Shown: positions 1 to 9,208 of the stretch, one piece after another
Numbering within the stretch: the first letter of the stretch is position 1
Layout: each line of letters begins with the position of its first letter
Assembly: GCF_019795295.1 (NCBI RefSeq)
Contig: NZ_JAIMCG010000017.1
Coordinates: 1-64,000 of the forward strand
Length of the DNA stretch: 64,000 nucleotides
From: Cupriavidus sp. AU9028
GTDB taxonomy: Bacteria > Pseudomonadota > Gammaproteobacteria > Burkholderiales > Burkholderiaceae
Reading direction: 5' to 3'
Translations under genes and position numbers: made by a program
Notes under the pieces: generated by a model
The model's input: only the letters and a program-made list of their open reading frames with translations
Told to the model about the DNA's origin: nothing
Database searches by the model: none

Positions 1-190
1 CTGGGTTCCCGCCTGCGCGGGAACGACGGCGAGAGTCACTGGGTTCCCGCCTGCGCGGGAACGACGGCGAGAGTCACTGGGTTCCCGCCTGCGCGGGAAC
101 GACGGCGAGAGTCACTGGGTTCCCGCCTGCGCGGGAACGACGGCGAGAGTCACTGGGTTCCCGCCCGCGCGGGAACGACAGGGAGAGCCG
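1..190. repeat. Tandem array of five 38-bp hairpin repeats
   Basis: Five head-to-tail copies of a 38-bp unit begin at 1, 39, 77, 115 and 153. The first four are identical and the fifth has drifted. Each unit holds a perfect 8-bp inverted repeat, GTTCCCGC-CTGC-GCGGGAAC, followed by an ACGGCGAGAGTCA spacer. The array probably continues to the left of the window. It lies downstream of recJ. It is not a CRISPR array: the spacers are identical and the repeats are self-complementary. Confidence 0.9.
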
Positions 191-239
191 CTGATTCGCG
201 TCGCGGGAACGATGCGGGCCGGGGATTGCGGCAATAGTC

Positions 240-293
240 CGTCGTCCCCGCGCAGGCGGGGACCCAGCGGCTTGCAGCCGCGCGGGAACGACC
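240..293. repeat. Diverged hairpin repeat of the same family
   Basis: A GTCGTCCCCGC..GCGGGGACCCAG hairpin is followed by a half copy ending in GCGGGAACGACC. It is the inverted, GTCCCC-variant form of the units at 1-190, and a closely similar pair recurs at 56719-56810. It sits just past the 3' end of recJ. Confidence 0.75.
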
Positions 294-303
294 AACCAGA
301 ACG

Positions 304-2001
304 CTACTGCGCGTGCTCGATCACCATCTGCACGCGCGTGACGCCATTGAAGGTGTTGTTGTCCAGCCGGTAGGCAATCAGCGCGCTGGCGCCCAGCGTG
401 TCGGCATGGTTGAACCAGATGGCGTCGAACTGGCGTTTGCCGCGTGCCAGCTGCAGCTTCAGGTGCTTGCCCTTGAGCACCGTCTGCTTGACCACGTCGA
501 ACTCCCCGCAGAACGTCGGCGCCGGAAAGCCCTGGCCCCAGACCTGCTGCTCCAGCAGCGACACGAAGGCCGGGTCGAAGCAGTGGTCCTCGATGTCGCC
601 ATCGGTTTCGATCACGCGTGCCAGATGCTCGTCGGTCAGCCATTCGCGGCCCACGCCCTCGAACGCCTCCATGAAGCGCTCGAAGTCGCCCGCGTTCAGC
701 GTCAGGCCCGCCGCCATCGCGTGGCCGCCGAACTTCACCAGCAGGCCGGGGTGCCGCTTGGAGACCAGGTCCAGCGCGTCGCGCAGATGGAAGCCCGCGA
801 TCGAGCGGCCGGAGCCCTTGATGGTCGATTCGTCGCCGGGAGCGAAGGTGATGGTCGGGCGGTGGAATTTTTCCTTGAGCCGGGATGCGACGATGCCAAT
901 CACCCCCTGGTGCCAGGTGTCGTTGAACACGCTGACGGTGAAGCGCGACGACGGGTCGATGCCGTCGAGCGGGCGCTCCAGGATCGCCAGCGCTTCCTGC
1001 TGCATGCCCGCCTCGATGTCGCGGCGCTCGCGGTTCATCGCGTCGAGCTGCTGGGCGATGTCCCAAGCCCGCTGCGCATCGTCCGTCAGCAGGCATTCGA
1101 TGCCCAGCGACATGTCCGCCAGCCGCCCGGCGGCATTGAGCCGCGGGCCCAGCCCGAAGCCCAGGTCGAAGGTTGTTGCGCGTGCGGCCTCGCGGCCGGC
1201 GGCGCGGAACAGGGCGGCCACGCCGGCGTGCATGCGGCCGGCGCGCATGCGGCGCAGGCCCTGTGCGACGAGGATGCGGTTGTTGACGTCGAGCCGGACC
1301 ACATCGGCGACCGTGCCCAGTGCGACCAGATCGAGCAGGGTATCGAGGCGCGGCTGCGTTTCCTGCGTGAACACGCCGCGGCGGCGCTGCTCCGCGCGCA
1401 GTGCGAGCAGTACGTAGAACATCACGCCGACGCCCGCCAGGTTCTTGCTCGGAAAGCCGCAGCCGGGCTGGTTCGGGTTGACGATCACCGCCGCATCGGG
1501 CAGCCGGTCGCCGGGCAGATGGTGGTCGGTGACGACGACGTCGATGCCGCGCGCATTGGCGGCGGCGACGCCGTCCACGCTCGCGATGCCGTTGTCGACG
1601 GTGACGATGATGTCCGGGTTGCGCTGCGCGGCCAGCGCGACGATCTCCGGCGTCAGCCCGTAGCCGTATTCGAAGCGGTTCGGCACGATGTACTCGACCC
1701 GCGCCCCCAGCATGCGCAGTCCGCGCACGCCCACCGCGCAGGCGGTGGCGCCGTCGCAGTCGTAGTCGGCGACGATCAGCAGCCGGCGCTGCGCGGCGAT
1801 GGCATCGGCGAGATAGACCGCGGCCTGCTCGATGCCCTTCATCGCGGACGGTGGCGTCAGTTCGGGCAGGCCGGTGGCCAGCTCGCCGGCGTGCGTGACG
1901 CCGCGCGCGGACAGGATGCGCGCGAGCGTCGGATGCAGGCCGTGCGCCGCCAGTGCGGTGGCATGGTCGGGCTGATGCTGGCGGATGGCGATACGGGTCA
2001 T
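304..2001 (-). CDS. recJ: Single-stranded-DNA-specific exonuclease RecJ
   Basis: A 565-residue protein of the usual RecJ length. RecJ degrades single-stranded DNA 5' to 3' in RecF-pathway recombination, base-excision repair and mismatch repair. The DHH phosphoesterase motifs are clear: VADYDCDGATA (about residues 77-87) and VTDHHLPGD (about 157-165). The DHHA1 part shows KGSGRSIAGFHL and GGHAMAAGLTL near residues 395-430, and an OB-fold region closes the C-terminus. The start is the ATG at 2001. An rpfE-like gene lies directly upstream on the same strand, 73 bp away, as in Xanthomonas. The hairpin repeats at 1-293 lie just after the stop and could act as the transcript end. Confidence 0.97.
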   Translation of the reverse strand: MTRIAIRQHQPDHATALAAHGLHPTLARILSARGVTHAGELATGLPELTPPSAMKGIEQAAVYLADAIAAQRRLLIVADYDCDGATACAVGVRGLRMLGARVEYIVPNRFEYGYGLTPEIVALAAQRNPDIIVTVDNGIASVDGVAAANARGIDVVVTDHHLPGDRLPDAAVIVNPNQPGCGFPSKNLAGVGVMFYVLLALRAEQRRRGVFTQETQPRLDTLLDLVALGTVADVVRLDVNNRILVAQGLRRMRAGRMHAGVAALFRAAGREAARATTFDLGFGLGPRLNAAGRLADMSLGIECLLTDDAQRAWDIAQQLDAMNRERRDIEAGMQQEALAILERPLDGIDPSSRFTVSVFNDTWHQGVIGIVASRLKEKFHRPTITFAPGDESTIKGSGRSIAGFHLRDALDLVSKRHPGLLVKFGGHAMAAGLTLNAGDFERFMEAFEGVGREWLTDEHLARVIETDGDIEDHCFDPAFVSLLEQQVWGQGFPAPTFCGEFDVVKQTVLKGKHLKLQLARGKRQFDAIWFNHADTLGASALIAYRLDNNTFNGVTRVQMVIEHAQ

Positions 2002-2074
2002 CGGATTCGGTTCATGAGATTCGGGTCACGGGATCCAGTGCGCGGGGGCGGCTTGTAGAAGGCAGGGCATCGCC

Positions 2075-3232
2075 TCAGGCGGCCAGCGCGAGGTCGGACA
2101 GCAGGCCGCGCCAGTTGCCGCGCCCGCCGAGGCCGCGCCAGAATTTGCGCAGATCGCCGCGCTGCACCTCGATCTGCGCGTAATGGTGGTCGCCGCACAG
2201 GACCAGCGCGACCGAGCGCAGCTGGCCTTCCTGCAGCGCCGCCAGCATCGGGGCGAACCAGCTGGCTTCCAGCGCGTGCATCTGCTCGATCCAGCGTCCC
2301 CAGTCCTCTTCCAGCCAGGCCGTGGTGGTGGTGTCCACCTGGACCATCGCATCGCCGTCACCGCCCGCGGCGAGCGTCTGGCGCACGCTGTCGAAGCTGG
2401 CGGAAGCGGGCAGGGCGCGCGCGCCGCCGGCCAGCGCCAGACCGCGCAGCAGCGGCTCGTCGCCGAACACGGCGCCGGCCAGCGGCGCCACCGGCCGCAG
2501 GACCCCGCCGCCGTGCAGCCAGACGGAATTGACGGTGGGCTCGCCGCGTGCCTCGCGTGCCTGGTTCACCGGGTGGTCGTGCCAGGTCATCTGGATTTCG
2601 TTCTGCAGCCGGCGCCAGTCGCGCTCGCGTTCGCCGCGCTGCATCCAGATATCGATATTGCGGCCGGCGGCGCGCAGCGGCGGGGTGGCATCGAGCGGGC
2701 CGAACACCGCTTCGGGCAGATACCAGCGTTCCGGCAGCGGCATTTCCAGCGGGATGCCGGTCTCGTCCAGCAGCGGCGCGATGGCGGCGTGCAGCGCCTG
2801 GGCCTCGTCGGCGCGGATCCGCAGCTGTGCGGGGTCGCCCAGCACGAGGTGGTCGCGCGCGGCATGCAGATGCACGGGTTCCAGGCAGGTCCAGGCCCGG
2901 CCGTCGCTCGCCTCCGCGGCCTGGGCGGACTGCCCGGGCGGGGTGCGGTCCGCCAGGCGCATGTACGGCGCCGCCGGCACAGGCGCGACCGGCAGGCCGG
3001 CGCGCGTGGCAAGCCAGCGCTGGTGCGGCAGCGAACGCAGCGCGGTGGGGTCGAAGCCCTCGCCATGCCGCTCGCGGGAGACGGTCCGTCCGCGCGTGAG
3101 CAACTTTCCGAGGGCGGGCAGCTCCAACTGCCGCAGCACGGCGTCGGTCATGCCGCCTGCGGCGAGGCTGGCCGGCTCCTCGGCTCCCGGGGGGACCGAA
3201 AAGGGCACAATCAGGGTCAGGTGCGTCATCAT
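2075..3232 (-). CDS. rpfE: RpfE-like protein (phosphoglycerate-mutase-like), probable regulator
   Basis: 385 residues from the ATG at 3232 (a second ATG follows at 3229). The protein begins MMTHLTLIVPFSVPPG and looks soluble. It carries no motif whose catalytic function I can read with certainty. The family is annotated either as a regulatory protein of RpfE type or as a phosphoglycerate-mutase-like protein. I assign it mainly because it sits immediately upstream of recJ on the same strand, the arrangement known for recJ-rpfE in the Xanthomonas rpf cluster. No rpfB, rpfF, rpfC or rpfG homologue is visible here, so a role in diffusible-signal signalling is not implied. Residues near the C-terminus (VALVLCGDHHYAQIEV) look conserved. 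Divergent from lolC. Confidence 0.7.
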   Translation of the reverse strand: MMTHLTLIVPFSVPPGAEEPASLAAGGMTDAVLRQLELPALGKLLTRGRTVSRERHGEGFDPTALRSLPHQRWLATRAGLPVAPVPAAPYMRLADRTPPGQSAQAAEASDGRAWTCLEPVHLHAARDHLVLGDPAQLRIRADEAQALHAAIAPLLDETGIPLEMPLPERWYLPEAVFGPLDATPPLRAAGRNIDIWMQRGERERDWRRLQNEIQMTWHDHPVNQAREARGEPTVNSVWLHGGGVLRPVAPLAGAVFGDEPLLRGLALAGGARALPASASFDSVRQTLAAGGDGDAMVQVDTTTTAWLEEDWGRWIEQMHALEASWFAPMLAALQEGQLRSVALVLCGDHHYAQIEVQRGDLRKFWRGLGGRGNWRGLLSDLALAA

Positions 3233-3339
3233 GGTTGCCGAGATTGTAAACTCGCGGCTGGCCGCAGTCCCCGGACGATGCCTGGCCCGTTCCCGCGAAG
3301 GCGGCAGGCGGGGCATTCCCATCATTGACAGGAACTCTC

Positions 3340-4590
3340 TTGAATCTCCCGTACGAGTGGCAGATCGGCTGGCGATATACCCGCGCAAGCAAGCGCGCCA
3401 GCCGCAATACCTTCATTTCGTTCATCTCGATGATCTCGATGCTCGGCATCGCCCTTGGCGTCGCCGCGCTGATCGTGGTGCTGTCGGTGATGAACGGTTT
3501 CCAGAAAGAAGTGCGCGACCGCATGCTGTCGGTGCTGGCCCATATCGAGGTGATCGGCCCCGGCACGCTGCCCGACTGGCGGCAGACCGCGGCCGAGGCG
3601 CTGCGCAACAAGGAAGTCGTCGGCGCCGCGCCCTACGTGGCCGCGCAGGCGATGCTCACGCGCGACGATGCGGTGCGCGGCGTGCTGCTGCGCGGCGTCG
3701 ACCCGGCCGAGGAGCCCAAGGTGTCCGACGTCGGCAGCCAGTTCAAGGCCGGCGACATCAAGGCGCTGACCCCGGGCGGATTCGGCATCGCGCTGGGCAG
3801 CGAGCTGGCGGCCGCGATGGGCGTGCGGGTCGGAGACAAGGTCACGCTGGTGGCGCCGCAGGGCACCATCACCCCGGCAGGTGTGCTGCCCCGGCTGAAG
3901 CAGTTCACCGTGGTCGGCGTGTTCTCGTCCGGCCATTACGAGTTCGACAGCGCGCTGGCGCTGATCGACCTGCAGGACGCGCAGACGCTGTTCCGGCTGG
4001 ACGGCCCCAACGGTGTTCGCCTGAAGCTGGAAGACATGCAGCGCGCGCCCCAGGTCGCCGACGCCCTCGCCGGCACCCTCAGCGGCGAGCTCTATCTGCG
4101 CGACTGGTCCAAGCAGAACCGCAACTGGTTCGCCGCGGTGCAGACCGAGAAGCGGATGATGTTCATCATCCTGACGCTGATCATCGCGGTGGCGGCGTTC
4201 AACCTGGTGTCGACGCTGGTGATGACCGTGACCGACAAGCAGGCCGACATCGCCATCCTGCGCACCATGGGCGCGCAACCCGGCTCGATCATGCGGATCT
4301 TCATCGTGCAGGGCGTGGCGATCGGCTTCATCGGCACCGTGCTGGGCGTGGCGGGCGGCACGCTGATCGCGATGAACATCGACGTGATCGTGCCCTTCAT
4401 TGAACGCATGCTGCAGGTCCAGTTCCTGCCGCGCGACATCTACTTCATCAGCGAACTGCCGTCGGATCCCCGCATGAACGACATCGTCACCATTGGCATC
4501 ATCTCCTTCGTGCTGGCGGTGCTCGCCACGCTGTATCCGAGCTGGCGGGCCGCCCGCGTCAATCCGGCGGAGGCACTGCGCTATGAGTGA
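3340..4590 (+). CDS. lolC: Lipoprotein-releasing ABC transporter permease LolC/LolE
   Basis: A 416-residue inner-membrane permease of the LolCDE system, which extracts outer-membrane lipoproteins from the inner membrane and hands them to LolA. The N-terminal segment [42 protein letters not shown] (split here as one amphipathic stretch plus one membrane helix) is a Lol/FtsX hallmark. A MacB-type periplasmic domain follows, then three C-terminal helices. The start is TTG at 3340, preceded by AGGAA at 3330-3334 with 5-nt spacing; an in-frame TTG at 3325 is less well placed. It overlaps lolD by 8 nt. Many betaproteobacteria have a single LolC/E-type permease acting as a homodimer. Confidence 0.96.
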   Translation: MNLPYEWQIGWRYTRASKRASRNTFISFISMISMLGIALGVAALIVVLSVMNGFQKEVRDRMLSVLAHIEVIGPGTLPDWRQTAAEALRNKEVVGAAPYVAAQAMLTRDDAVRGVLLRGVDPAEEPKVSDVGSQFKAGDIKALTPGGFGIALGSELAAAMGVRVGDKVTLVAPQGTITPAGVLPRLKQFTVVGVFSSGHYEFDSALALIDLQDAQTLFRLDGPNGVRLKLEDMQRAPQVADALAGTLSGELYLRDWSKQNRNWFAAVQTEKRMMFIILTLIIAVAAFNLVSTLVMTVTDKQADIAILRTMGAQPGSIMRIFIVQGVAIGFIGTVLGVAGGTLIAMNIDVIVPFIERMLQVQFLPRDIYFISELPSDPRMNDIVTIGIISFVLAVLATLYPSWRAARVNPAEALRYE

Positions 4591-5341
4591 GGCCATGCTG
4601 AACGACGCCGCGGTGCAACGCGCCGGCGGCAACACCGCCGAGTCGACCGGCGCGGGCCGCGGCGAGCCGGTGCTGGTCGCGCAGGGACTGTGCAAGCGCT
4701 TCCGGCAGGGCGGCCTCGATGTCGAAGTGCTCAAGGGCGTGGACCTGAGCATCCACGCCGGCGAGAAGGTCGCCATCGTCGGCGCGTCGGGCTCGGGCAA
4801 AAGCACGCTGCTGCATGTGCTGGGCGGGCTCGACAACCCGGATGCGGGACAGGTCGCGCTGCATGGGCGGCCCTTCACCGAACTGCGCGAGAGCGAGCGT
4901 AACCAGGTGCGCAACCGCTCGCTTGGTTTCGTCTACCAGTTCCACCACCTGCTGCCGGAGTTCACCGCGCTGGACAACGTCGCGATGCCGATGCGCATCC
5001 GCGGACTGCGCCAGCAGCCGGCACGCGAGACGGCGCAGGCGATGCTGGCGCGCGTGGGCCTGGGCGAGCGGGCGCGCCATCGTCCCGGCGAGCTGTCGGG
5101 CGGCGAGCGGCAGCGCGTGGCGATCGCGCGGGCCCTGGTCGGCCAGCCGGCCTGCGTGCTGGCCGACGAGCCGACTGGCAATCTGGACGACCATACCGCG
5201 GGCGGCGTCTATGACCTGATGCTGGAGCTGTCGCGCACGCTCGGCACCAGCTTCGTCATCGTCACGCACGACATCGACCTGGCCAATCGCTGCGACCGCG
5301 TGCTGCGGCTGCGTGACGGTCATCTGCATCGCGAACGTTGA
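4583..5341 (+). CDS. lolD: Lipoprotein-releasing ABC transporter ATP-binding protein LolD
   Basis: A 252-residue ABC ATPase. Walker [10 protein letters not shown] lies at residues 67-75, the signature LSGGERQRV at 171-179, Walker B VLADEP at 192-197 and the switch histidine in VTHD at about 219. The first 28 residues are a Gly/Ala/Glu-rich extension before the conserved core; an internal ATG at 4595 is a possible later start. The ATG at 4583 overlaps the lolC stop, which implies translational coupling. It supplies the energy for LolC-mediated lipoprotein release. Confidence 0.97.
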   Translation: MSEAMLNDAAVQRAGGNTAESTGAGRGEPVLVAQGLCKRFRQGGLDVEVLKGVDLSIHAGEKVAIVGASGSGKSTLLHVLGGLDNPDAGQVALHGRPFTELRESERNQVRNRSLGFVYQFHHLLPEFTALDNVAMPMRIRGLRQQPARETAQAMLARVGLGERARHRPGELSGGERQRVAIARALVGQPACVLADEPTGNLDDHTAGGVYDLMLELSRTLGTSFVIVTHDIDLANRCDRVLRLRDGHLHRER

Positions 5342-5386
5342 CGCGGGGCGGCGGCGGTGGCCGCCGCCGGCGAGGAGAGACAGCGA

Positions 5387-6226
5387 ATGTGGGTCGATAC
5401 GCATTGCCACCTGGACGCCAGCGAGTTCGACGCGGACCGCGATGCGGTGGTCAAGGCCGCCGCGCAAGCGGGGGTGCATGGCATCGTGCTGCCTGCGGTC
5501 GCGGTGTCCAACTTCGGCGCGGTACGCACACTGGCGCAGCGGCATGCTGCCTGCGTCTACGCGCTAGGCATCCATCCGCTGTGCACGCCGGGCGCCGGCC
5601 AGGCTGACCTGGACCGGCTGCGCGCCGAAGTGCAGGCGTCGCTGGTCGATCCGCGTTTCGTCGGCATCGGCGAGATCGGACTGGATTTTTTCGTGCCCGG
5701 GCTGGAGGCCGACCATCAGACCTGGCTCTACATCGAGCAGCTGAAGATCGCGCGCGAGTTCGATCTGCCGGTGCTGCTGCACGTGCGGCGCTCGCAGGAT
5801 CAGGTCGCCGCGCAGTTGCGGCGCATCGGCGTGCGGCAGGGCATCGCGCACGCCTTCAACGGCAGCGAGCAGCAGGCCGCGCGCTTCGTCGACCTTGGCC
5901 TGAAGCTGGGGTTTGGCGGCAACCTGACCTTCGAGCGGGCACGGCAGATTCGGCGGCTGGCGGCCAACCTGCCGCTCGACGCCCTGGTGCTCGAGACCGA
6001 CGCGCCGGATATCGCCCCGTCGTGGCTGACCGACGGCCAGTTCGGCGAGCAGCGCAACGCGCGCAACAGTCCCGCCGAGGTGGCCGGCATTGCGGTCGAA
6101 CTGGCGGCGCTGCGCGGCATCGACCCCGCCGCGCTGGCGCAGGCGACCTGGGCCAATGCCGTGGCCGCAATCCCGCGTCTGGCGCGCTTTGCCGACACCA
6201 TGGGGCCCGGCCGCGCCGCGGCCTGA
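5387..6226 (+). CDS. tatD: TatD family metal-dependent hydrolase (DNase)
   Basis: A 279-residue TIM-barrel metallo-hydrolase. Metal ligands are visible in DTHCHLD (residues 4-10), GEIGLDF, LLHVRRS, AHAFNGS and ETDAPD. The ATG at 5387 is preceded by GAGGAGAGA at 5372-5380, so I prefer it to the GTG at 5357 ten codons upstream. TatD proteins are cytoplasmic 3'-5' nucleases linked to DNA repair and quality control. It lies 45 bp after lolD on the same strand and probably shares its transcript. Betaproteobacteria carry several TatD paralogues, so the exact subfamily is uncertain. Confidence 0.93.
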   Translation: MWVDTHCHLDASEFDADRDAVVKAAAQAGVHGIVLPAVAVSNFGAVRTLAQRHAACVYALGIHPLCTPGAGQADLDRLRAEVQASLVDPRFVGIGEIGLDFFVPGLEADHQTWLYIEQLKIAREFDLPVLLHVRRSQDQVAAQLRRIGVRQGIAHAFNGSEQQAARFVDLGLKLGFGGNLTFERARQIRRLAANLPLDALVLETDAPDIAPSWLTDGQFGEQRNARNSPAEVAGIAVELAALRGIDPAALAQATWANAVAAIPRLARFADTMGPGRAAA

Positions 6227-6227
6227 C

Positions 6228-6291
6228 GCGCGGCGAACGGGCGGCAAGCGGGCGGCAAACACGCGGCAAACGCGCGTCAAACGCGTGGCAC
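6228..6291 (+). repeat. Degenerate short tandem repeat (GCGGCAAAC-like)
   Basis: Right after the tatD stop are about six imperfect copies of a 9-12-bp unit related to GCGGCAAACGCG (gcggcgaacg, gcggcaagcg, gcggcaaaca, gcggcaaacg, gcgtcaaacg). No coding or hairpin function is evident. Confidence 0.6.
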
Positions 6292-6405
6292 ACATCGGTC
6301 ACCGGCCGACACGTTCTTCCGCTGAGTTTCCCGCTATAACTGCCTCCTCGTGCGACAGGATTCCCTGTCTGCGGAGGCGACCATGGATCGGACCGGAGCC
6401 GCGTC

Positions 6406-9066
6406 ATGCGGCTGACGCTTTGCGCCTTTGTTGCGGGCTGCTGGCTGGTGCAGCAGCTGCCGGCGTTGCCGCCGCCAGCCGTCGCGCTGGTGGGGCTTGC
6501 CTGCGCGCTGGCGATCGGCTGCGGGCTGGGGCACTGGCGGCGATGTCTCGCCAGACGACCTGCGCAAGGCCGTCAAGTCGCGGCCTGGCTGGTCACCGGC
6601 GTGATCGCCTGCGCCGCCGGTGGCGCGGCCGGAGCCGGCTGGGCGGCGTACCGGGCCAGCGGGCGGCTGGCCGATCGGCTGCCGCCCGCGCTGGAGAGCA
6701 CCGATCTGCAGCTCTCGGGCACCGTCGCCAGCCTTCCCGCCGAGCAGTCGCCGGGGCTGCGCTTCGTCTTTACCCCCGTCTTCACGCCCGAGGCGGTCCA
6801 TCGCTCGTTGCCGGAGCGCATCCTGCTCAGCTGGCAAGCGGCGCCAGCCGATCTGCTGCCCGGCGACCGCCTGACGCTGACGGCGCGGCTGCGCCGGCCG
6901 CACGGGCTGGCGAACCGCTACGGTTTCGATCAGGAGTATTGGCTGCTGCAGCGCGGCATTGGGGCCGTCGGCCATGTGCGCAAGGGGGAGCGGTTGCCCA
7001 CGGTGGCATCGTGGCGCCATGGCGGGGTCGCGCGGTTGCGCGCCCGCCTGCGTCAGCGCCTGCGCTCGGCGATGCCGAGCGACGCCTCTTACGCGGGCGT
7101 GCTGGTCGCGCTGGCGATCGGCGACCAGGGCGGCATTACGCCTTCGCAATGGCGGCTGTTCAACCGTAGCGGCATCGGTCACCTGATCAGCATTTCCGGG
7201 TTGCATATCACCATGGTGTCCGGGCTCGCGGCGGCTGCCGTGCGGCTTGGCTGGCGCCGCTCCTTCGGGCTGGGCCGCCTGCTGCGGCGCCCGCTGCCAC
7301 TGCGCTGTCCCGCCCAGCACGCCGCCGCCTGTGCGGCCGTGTTGACAGCGCTTTGCCACGGACTGGTCTCGGGCATGGAAGTCCCCGCGCAACGTACCGT
7401 GACGATGGTGGCGACGGCAGCGCTGGCGCTGTGGCTGCATCGCACACCGCCCGCCTCGCTGGTATTGGCGTGGGCCGCGGCGGCGGCACTTGCCATCGAT
7501 CCGTGGGCGGCCAGGTCCGCGGGTTTCTGGCTGTCGTTCGGCGCGGTCGCCTCGATTTTCCTCGCGGTGGGGCGCCGAGGAGGCAAGCCGGCGGATCGGC
7601 CCGATGCCGCTGACGTGCCGCTGCCAGGCTGGGGCAGCCGCATCGCAGCGTGGGCGCGCGCTGCATGGCACGAGGCCGTGCATGTGCAATGGGCGGTGAC
7701 GGTGGGCCTGATCGCCCCCACACTGGTGCTGTTTCAGCAGTTGTCGCTGGTGTCGCCGCTGGCCAATGCGGTGGCGATACCGCTGGTCAGCCTGCTGGTG
7801 ACGCCCGCCGTGCTGCTTGCCACCGCGCTGGTGGCCCTCGCACCGGCTTGCGCCGGCGTGACGCTGGCCGCCGCCGCGCCGCATCCGCTGACGATCGCCG
7901 GCACTGTGTTATTGGGCGGATGCGACCGGGCGCTACGTGCGCTCGAATCCCTGCTGACGGTTCTGGCGGCGCCGGACTGGGCGGTCTGGCAGGCGGCCAG
8001 TCCGGGACCGCTTGCCGTGGCACTGGCGGTACCTGGCACGCTGGTCCTGCTGGCCCCGGCCGGGTTCGGCTGGCGGCTCCGGCTCCATGGCCTGCTGCTG
8101 CTGGGACCGCTGCTTGCGGCGGGGCGGTCGCCGCCGGCGCAGGGCTTTCGCGCGACGGCGTTCGACGTGGGGCAGGGCGCGGCGGTGCTGATCGAAACGC
8201 GCCGCCATCTGTTGCTGTATGACGCCGGGCCGTCGTATGGGCCCGCTGCAGCGGCGAGTCCCGCGCGGCCCGGGCGGCAGCCAGCGGCGCCCTCCGGCGT
8301 TCCGCCGCCGCGCTTCGCGCAGCCGGATGCCGACGGTCCCGCGCCGTCCAGTGCCGGCGAGCGGGTGGTGCTGCCGTTCCTGCGCGCCAGCGGCATCCGG
8401 CATCTGGACGCGCTGGTGATCAGCCACGAGGATGCCGACCATGCCGGGGGCGCCCGTGCGGTGCTGGGGGCGATGCCGGTGGCGCGGCTGTGGTCGGGCG
8501 CGCCGCTGGGCCATCCCTTGCTGCGCGCGCCGCCCGGACATGCCGCCCCCTCGCGCGCGCCCTGTGCGGCGGGCATGCACTGGGAGTGGGACGGTGTGCG
8601 CTTTGCCTTCCTGCACCCGGCACCGGGGCAGGCGGGCCAGTCCGCGCTGCCCAGCAACGCGCGCAGCTGTGTGTTGCACATATCGTCGCCAGCGGGGTCG
8701 ATGCTGCTGGCTGGCGATATCGATGCCGCCAGCGAGCGGGCGATGCTGCTGCGACTGGCGCCCGAGCAGTTGCGGGCGGACCTGCTGCTGGTGCCGCACC
8801 ATGGCAGCATCAGCTCCTCCACCGCGGGCTGGCTCGATGCGGTGCGGCCCGCCGGTGCGCTGTTCCAGCTCGGCTACCGCAACCGCTACCGGCATCCGCA
8901 CCCCCGTGTATGGGCGCGCTACGGCGTCCGCGATATCGCCCGCTGGCGGACTGACAGCGCCGGCATGCTCAGCGCCGAGCTTGTCGACGGCGGCAGCATT
9001 GCGGTGCGCGCCTTTCGCCAGACCGAGCGTCGCTACTGGCGGGAAGCGCCACCCATGCCGGAGTAG
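6406..9066 (+). CDS. comEC: DNA internalisation competence protein ComEC/Rec2
   Basis: An 886-residue multi-pass membrane protein. ComEC forms the inner-membrane channel for single-stranded DNA uptake in natural transformation. An N-terminal DUF4131-like region is followed by the Competence domain (about residues 225-500) with SGIGHLISISGLHITM. Helices in the middle lead to a C-terminal metallo-beta-lactamase domain beginning at AFDVGQGAAVLIE, with ISHEDADHAGG as the metal site. A Pro/Ala/Gly-rich insert of about 45 residues interrupts the hydrolase domain between YDAGPSYG and RVVLPFL (about 8230-8365). The ATG at 6406 fits the family N-terminus. Other competence genes are not in the window. 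Confidence 0.95.
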   Translation: MRLTLCAFVAGCWLVQQLPALPPPAVALVGLACALAIGCGLGHWRRCLARRPAQGRQVAAWLVTGVIACAAGGAAGAGWAAYRASGRLADRLPPALESTDLQLSGTVASLPAEQSPGLRFVFTPVFTPEAVHRSLPERILLSWQAAPADLLPGDRLTLTARLRRPHGLANRYGFDQEYWLLQRGIGAVGHVRKGERLPTVASWRHGGVARLRARLRQRLRSAMPSDASYAGVLVALAIGDQGGITPSQWRLFNRSGIGHLISISGLHITMVSGLAAAAVRLGWRRSFGLGRLLRRPLPLRCPAQHAAACAAVLTALCHGLVSGMEVPAQRTVTMVATAALALWLHRTPPASLVLAWAAAAALAIDPWAARSAGFWLSFGAVASIFLAVGRRGGKPADRPDAADVPLPGWGSRIAAWARAAWHEAVHVQWAVTVGLIAPTLVLFQQLSLVSPLANAVAIPLVSLLVTPAVLLATALVALAPACAGVTLAAAAPHPLTIAGTVLLGGCDRALRALESLLTVLAAPDWAVWQAASPGPLAVALAVPGTLVLLAPAGFGWRLRLHGLLLLGPLLAAGRSPPAQGFRATAFDVGQGAAVLIETRRHLLLYDAGPSYGPAAAASPARPGRQPAAPSGVPPPRFAQPDADGPAPSSAGERVVLPFLRASGIRHLDALVISHEDADHAGGARAVLGAMPVARLWSGAPLGHPLLRAPPGHAAPSRAPCAAGMHWEWDGVRFAFLHPAPGQAGQSALPSNARSCVLHISSPAGSMLLAGDIDAASERAMLLRLAPEQLRADLLLVPHHGSISSSTAGWLDAVRPAGALFQLGYRNRYRHPHPRVWARYGVRDIARWRTDSAGMLSAELVDGGSIAVRAFRQTERRYWREAPPMPE

Positions 9067-9114
9067 GCGGGTGTAGGCAGGGATAGGCGGGACAGGCGGG
9101 GATAGGCGGCAGGT
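9065..9114. repeat. Five 10-bp direct repeats (TAGGCGGGGA-like)
   Basis: Starting at the comEC stop codon there are five consecutive imperfect decamers (taggcgggtg, taggcaggga, taggcgggac, aggcggggat, aggcggcagg). The first unit includes the TAG stop codon. They lie in the 142-bp gap before gntK. Confidence 0.7.
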
Positions 9115-9208
9115 CGGCCCGCAGCAGGCCGGAACCCGCCAGCCAGAACGGCGTCGGAAAGAGGAGGGCGCGCTTGCCGGGCCGGCGACAACATGGGAGA
9201 CGAGGCAG

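Noticed and set aside
1-190. CRISPR array
   Set aside because: The units are contiguous self-complementary 38-mers with identical intervening sequence. No variable spacers and no cas genes.
74-1096. Minus-strand 340-codon frame crossing the repeat array
   Set aside because: It is in another frame of recJ and ends in translated hairpin repeats; no family pattern.
2322-4403. Plus-strand 693-codon frame
   Set aside because: It covers both the rpfE-like gene (antisense) and lolC in the wrong frame. lolC has clear membrane and FtsX features.
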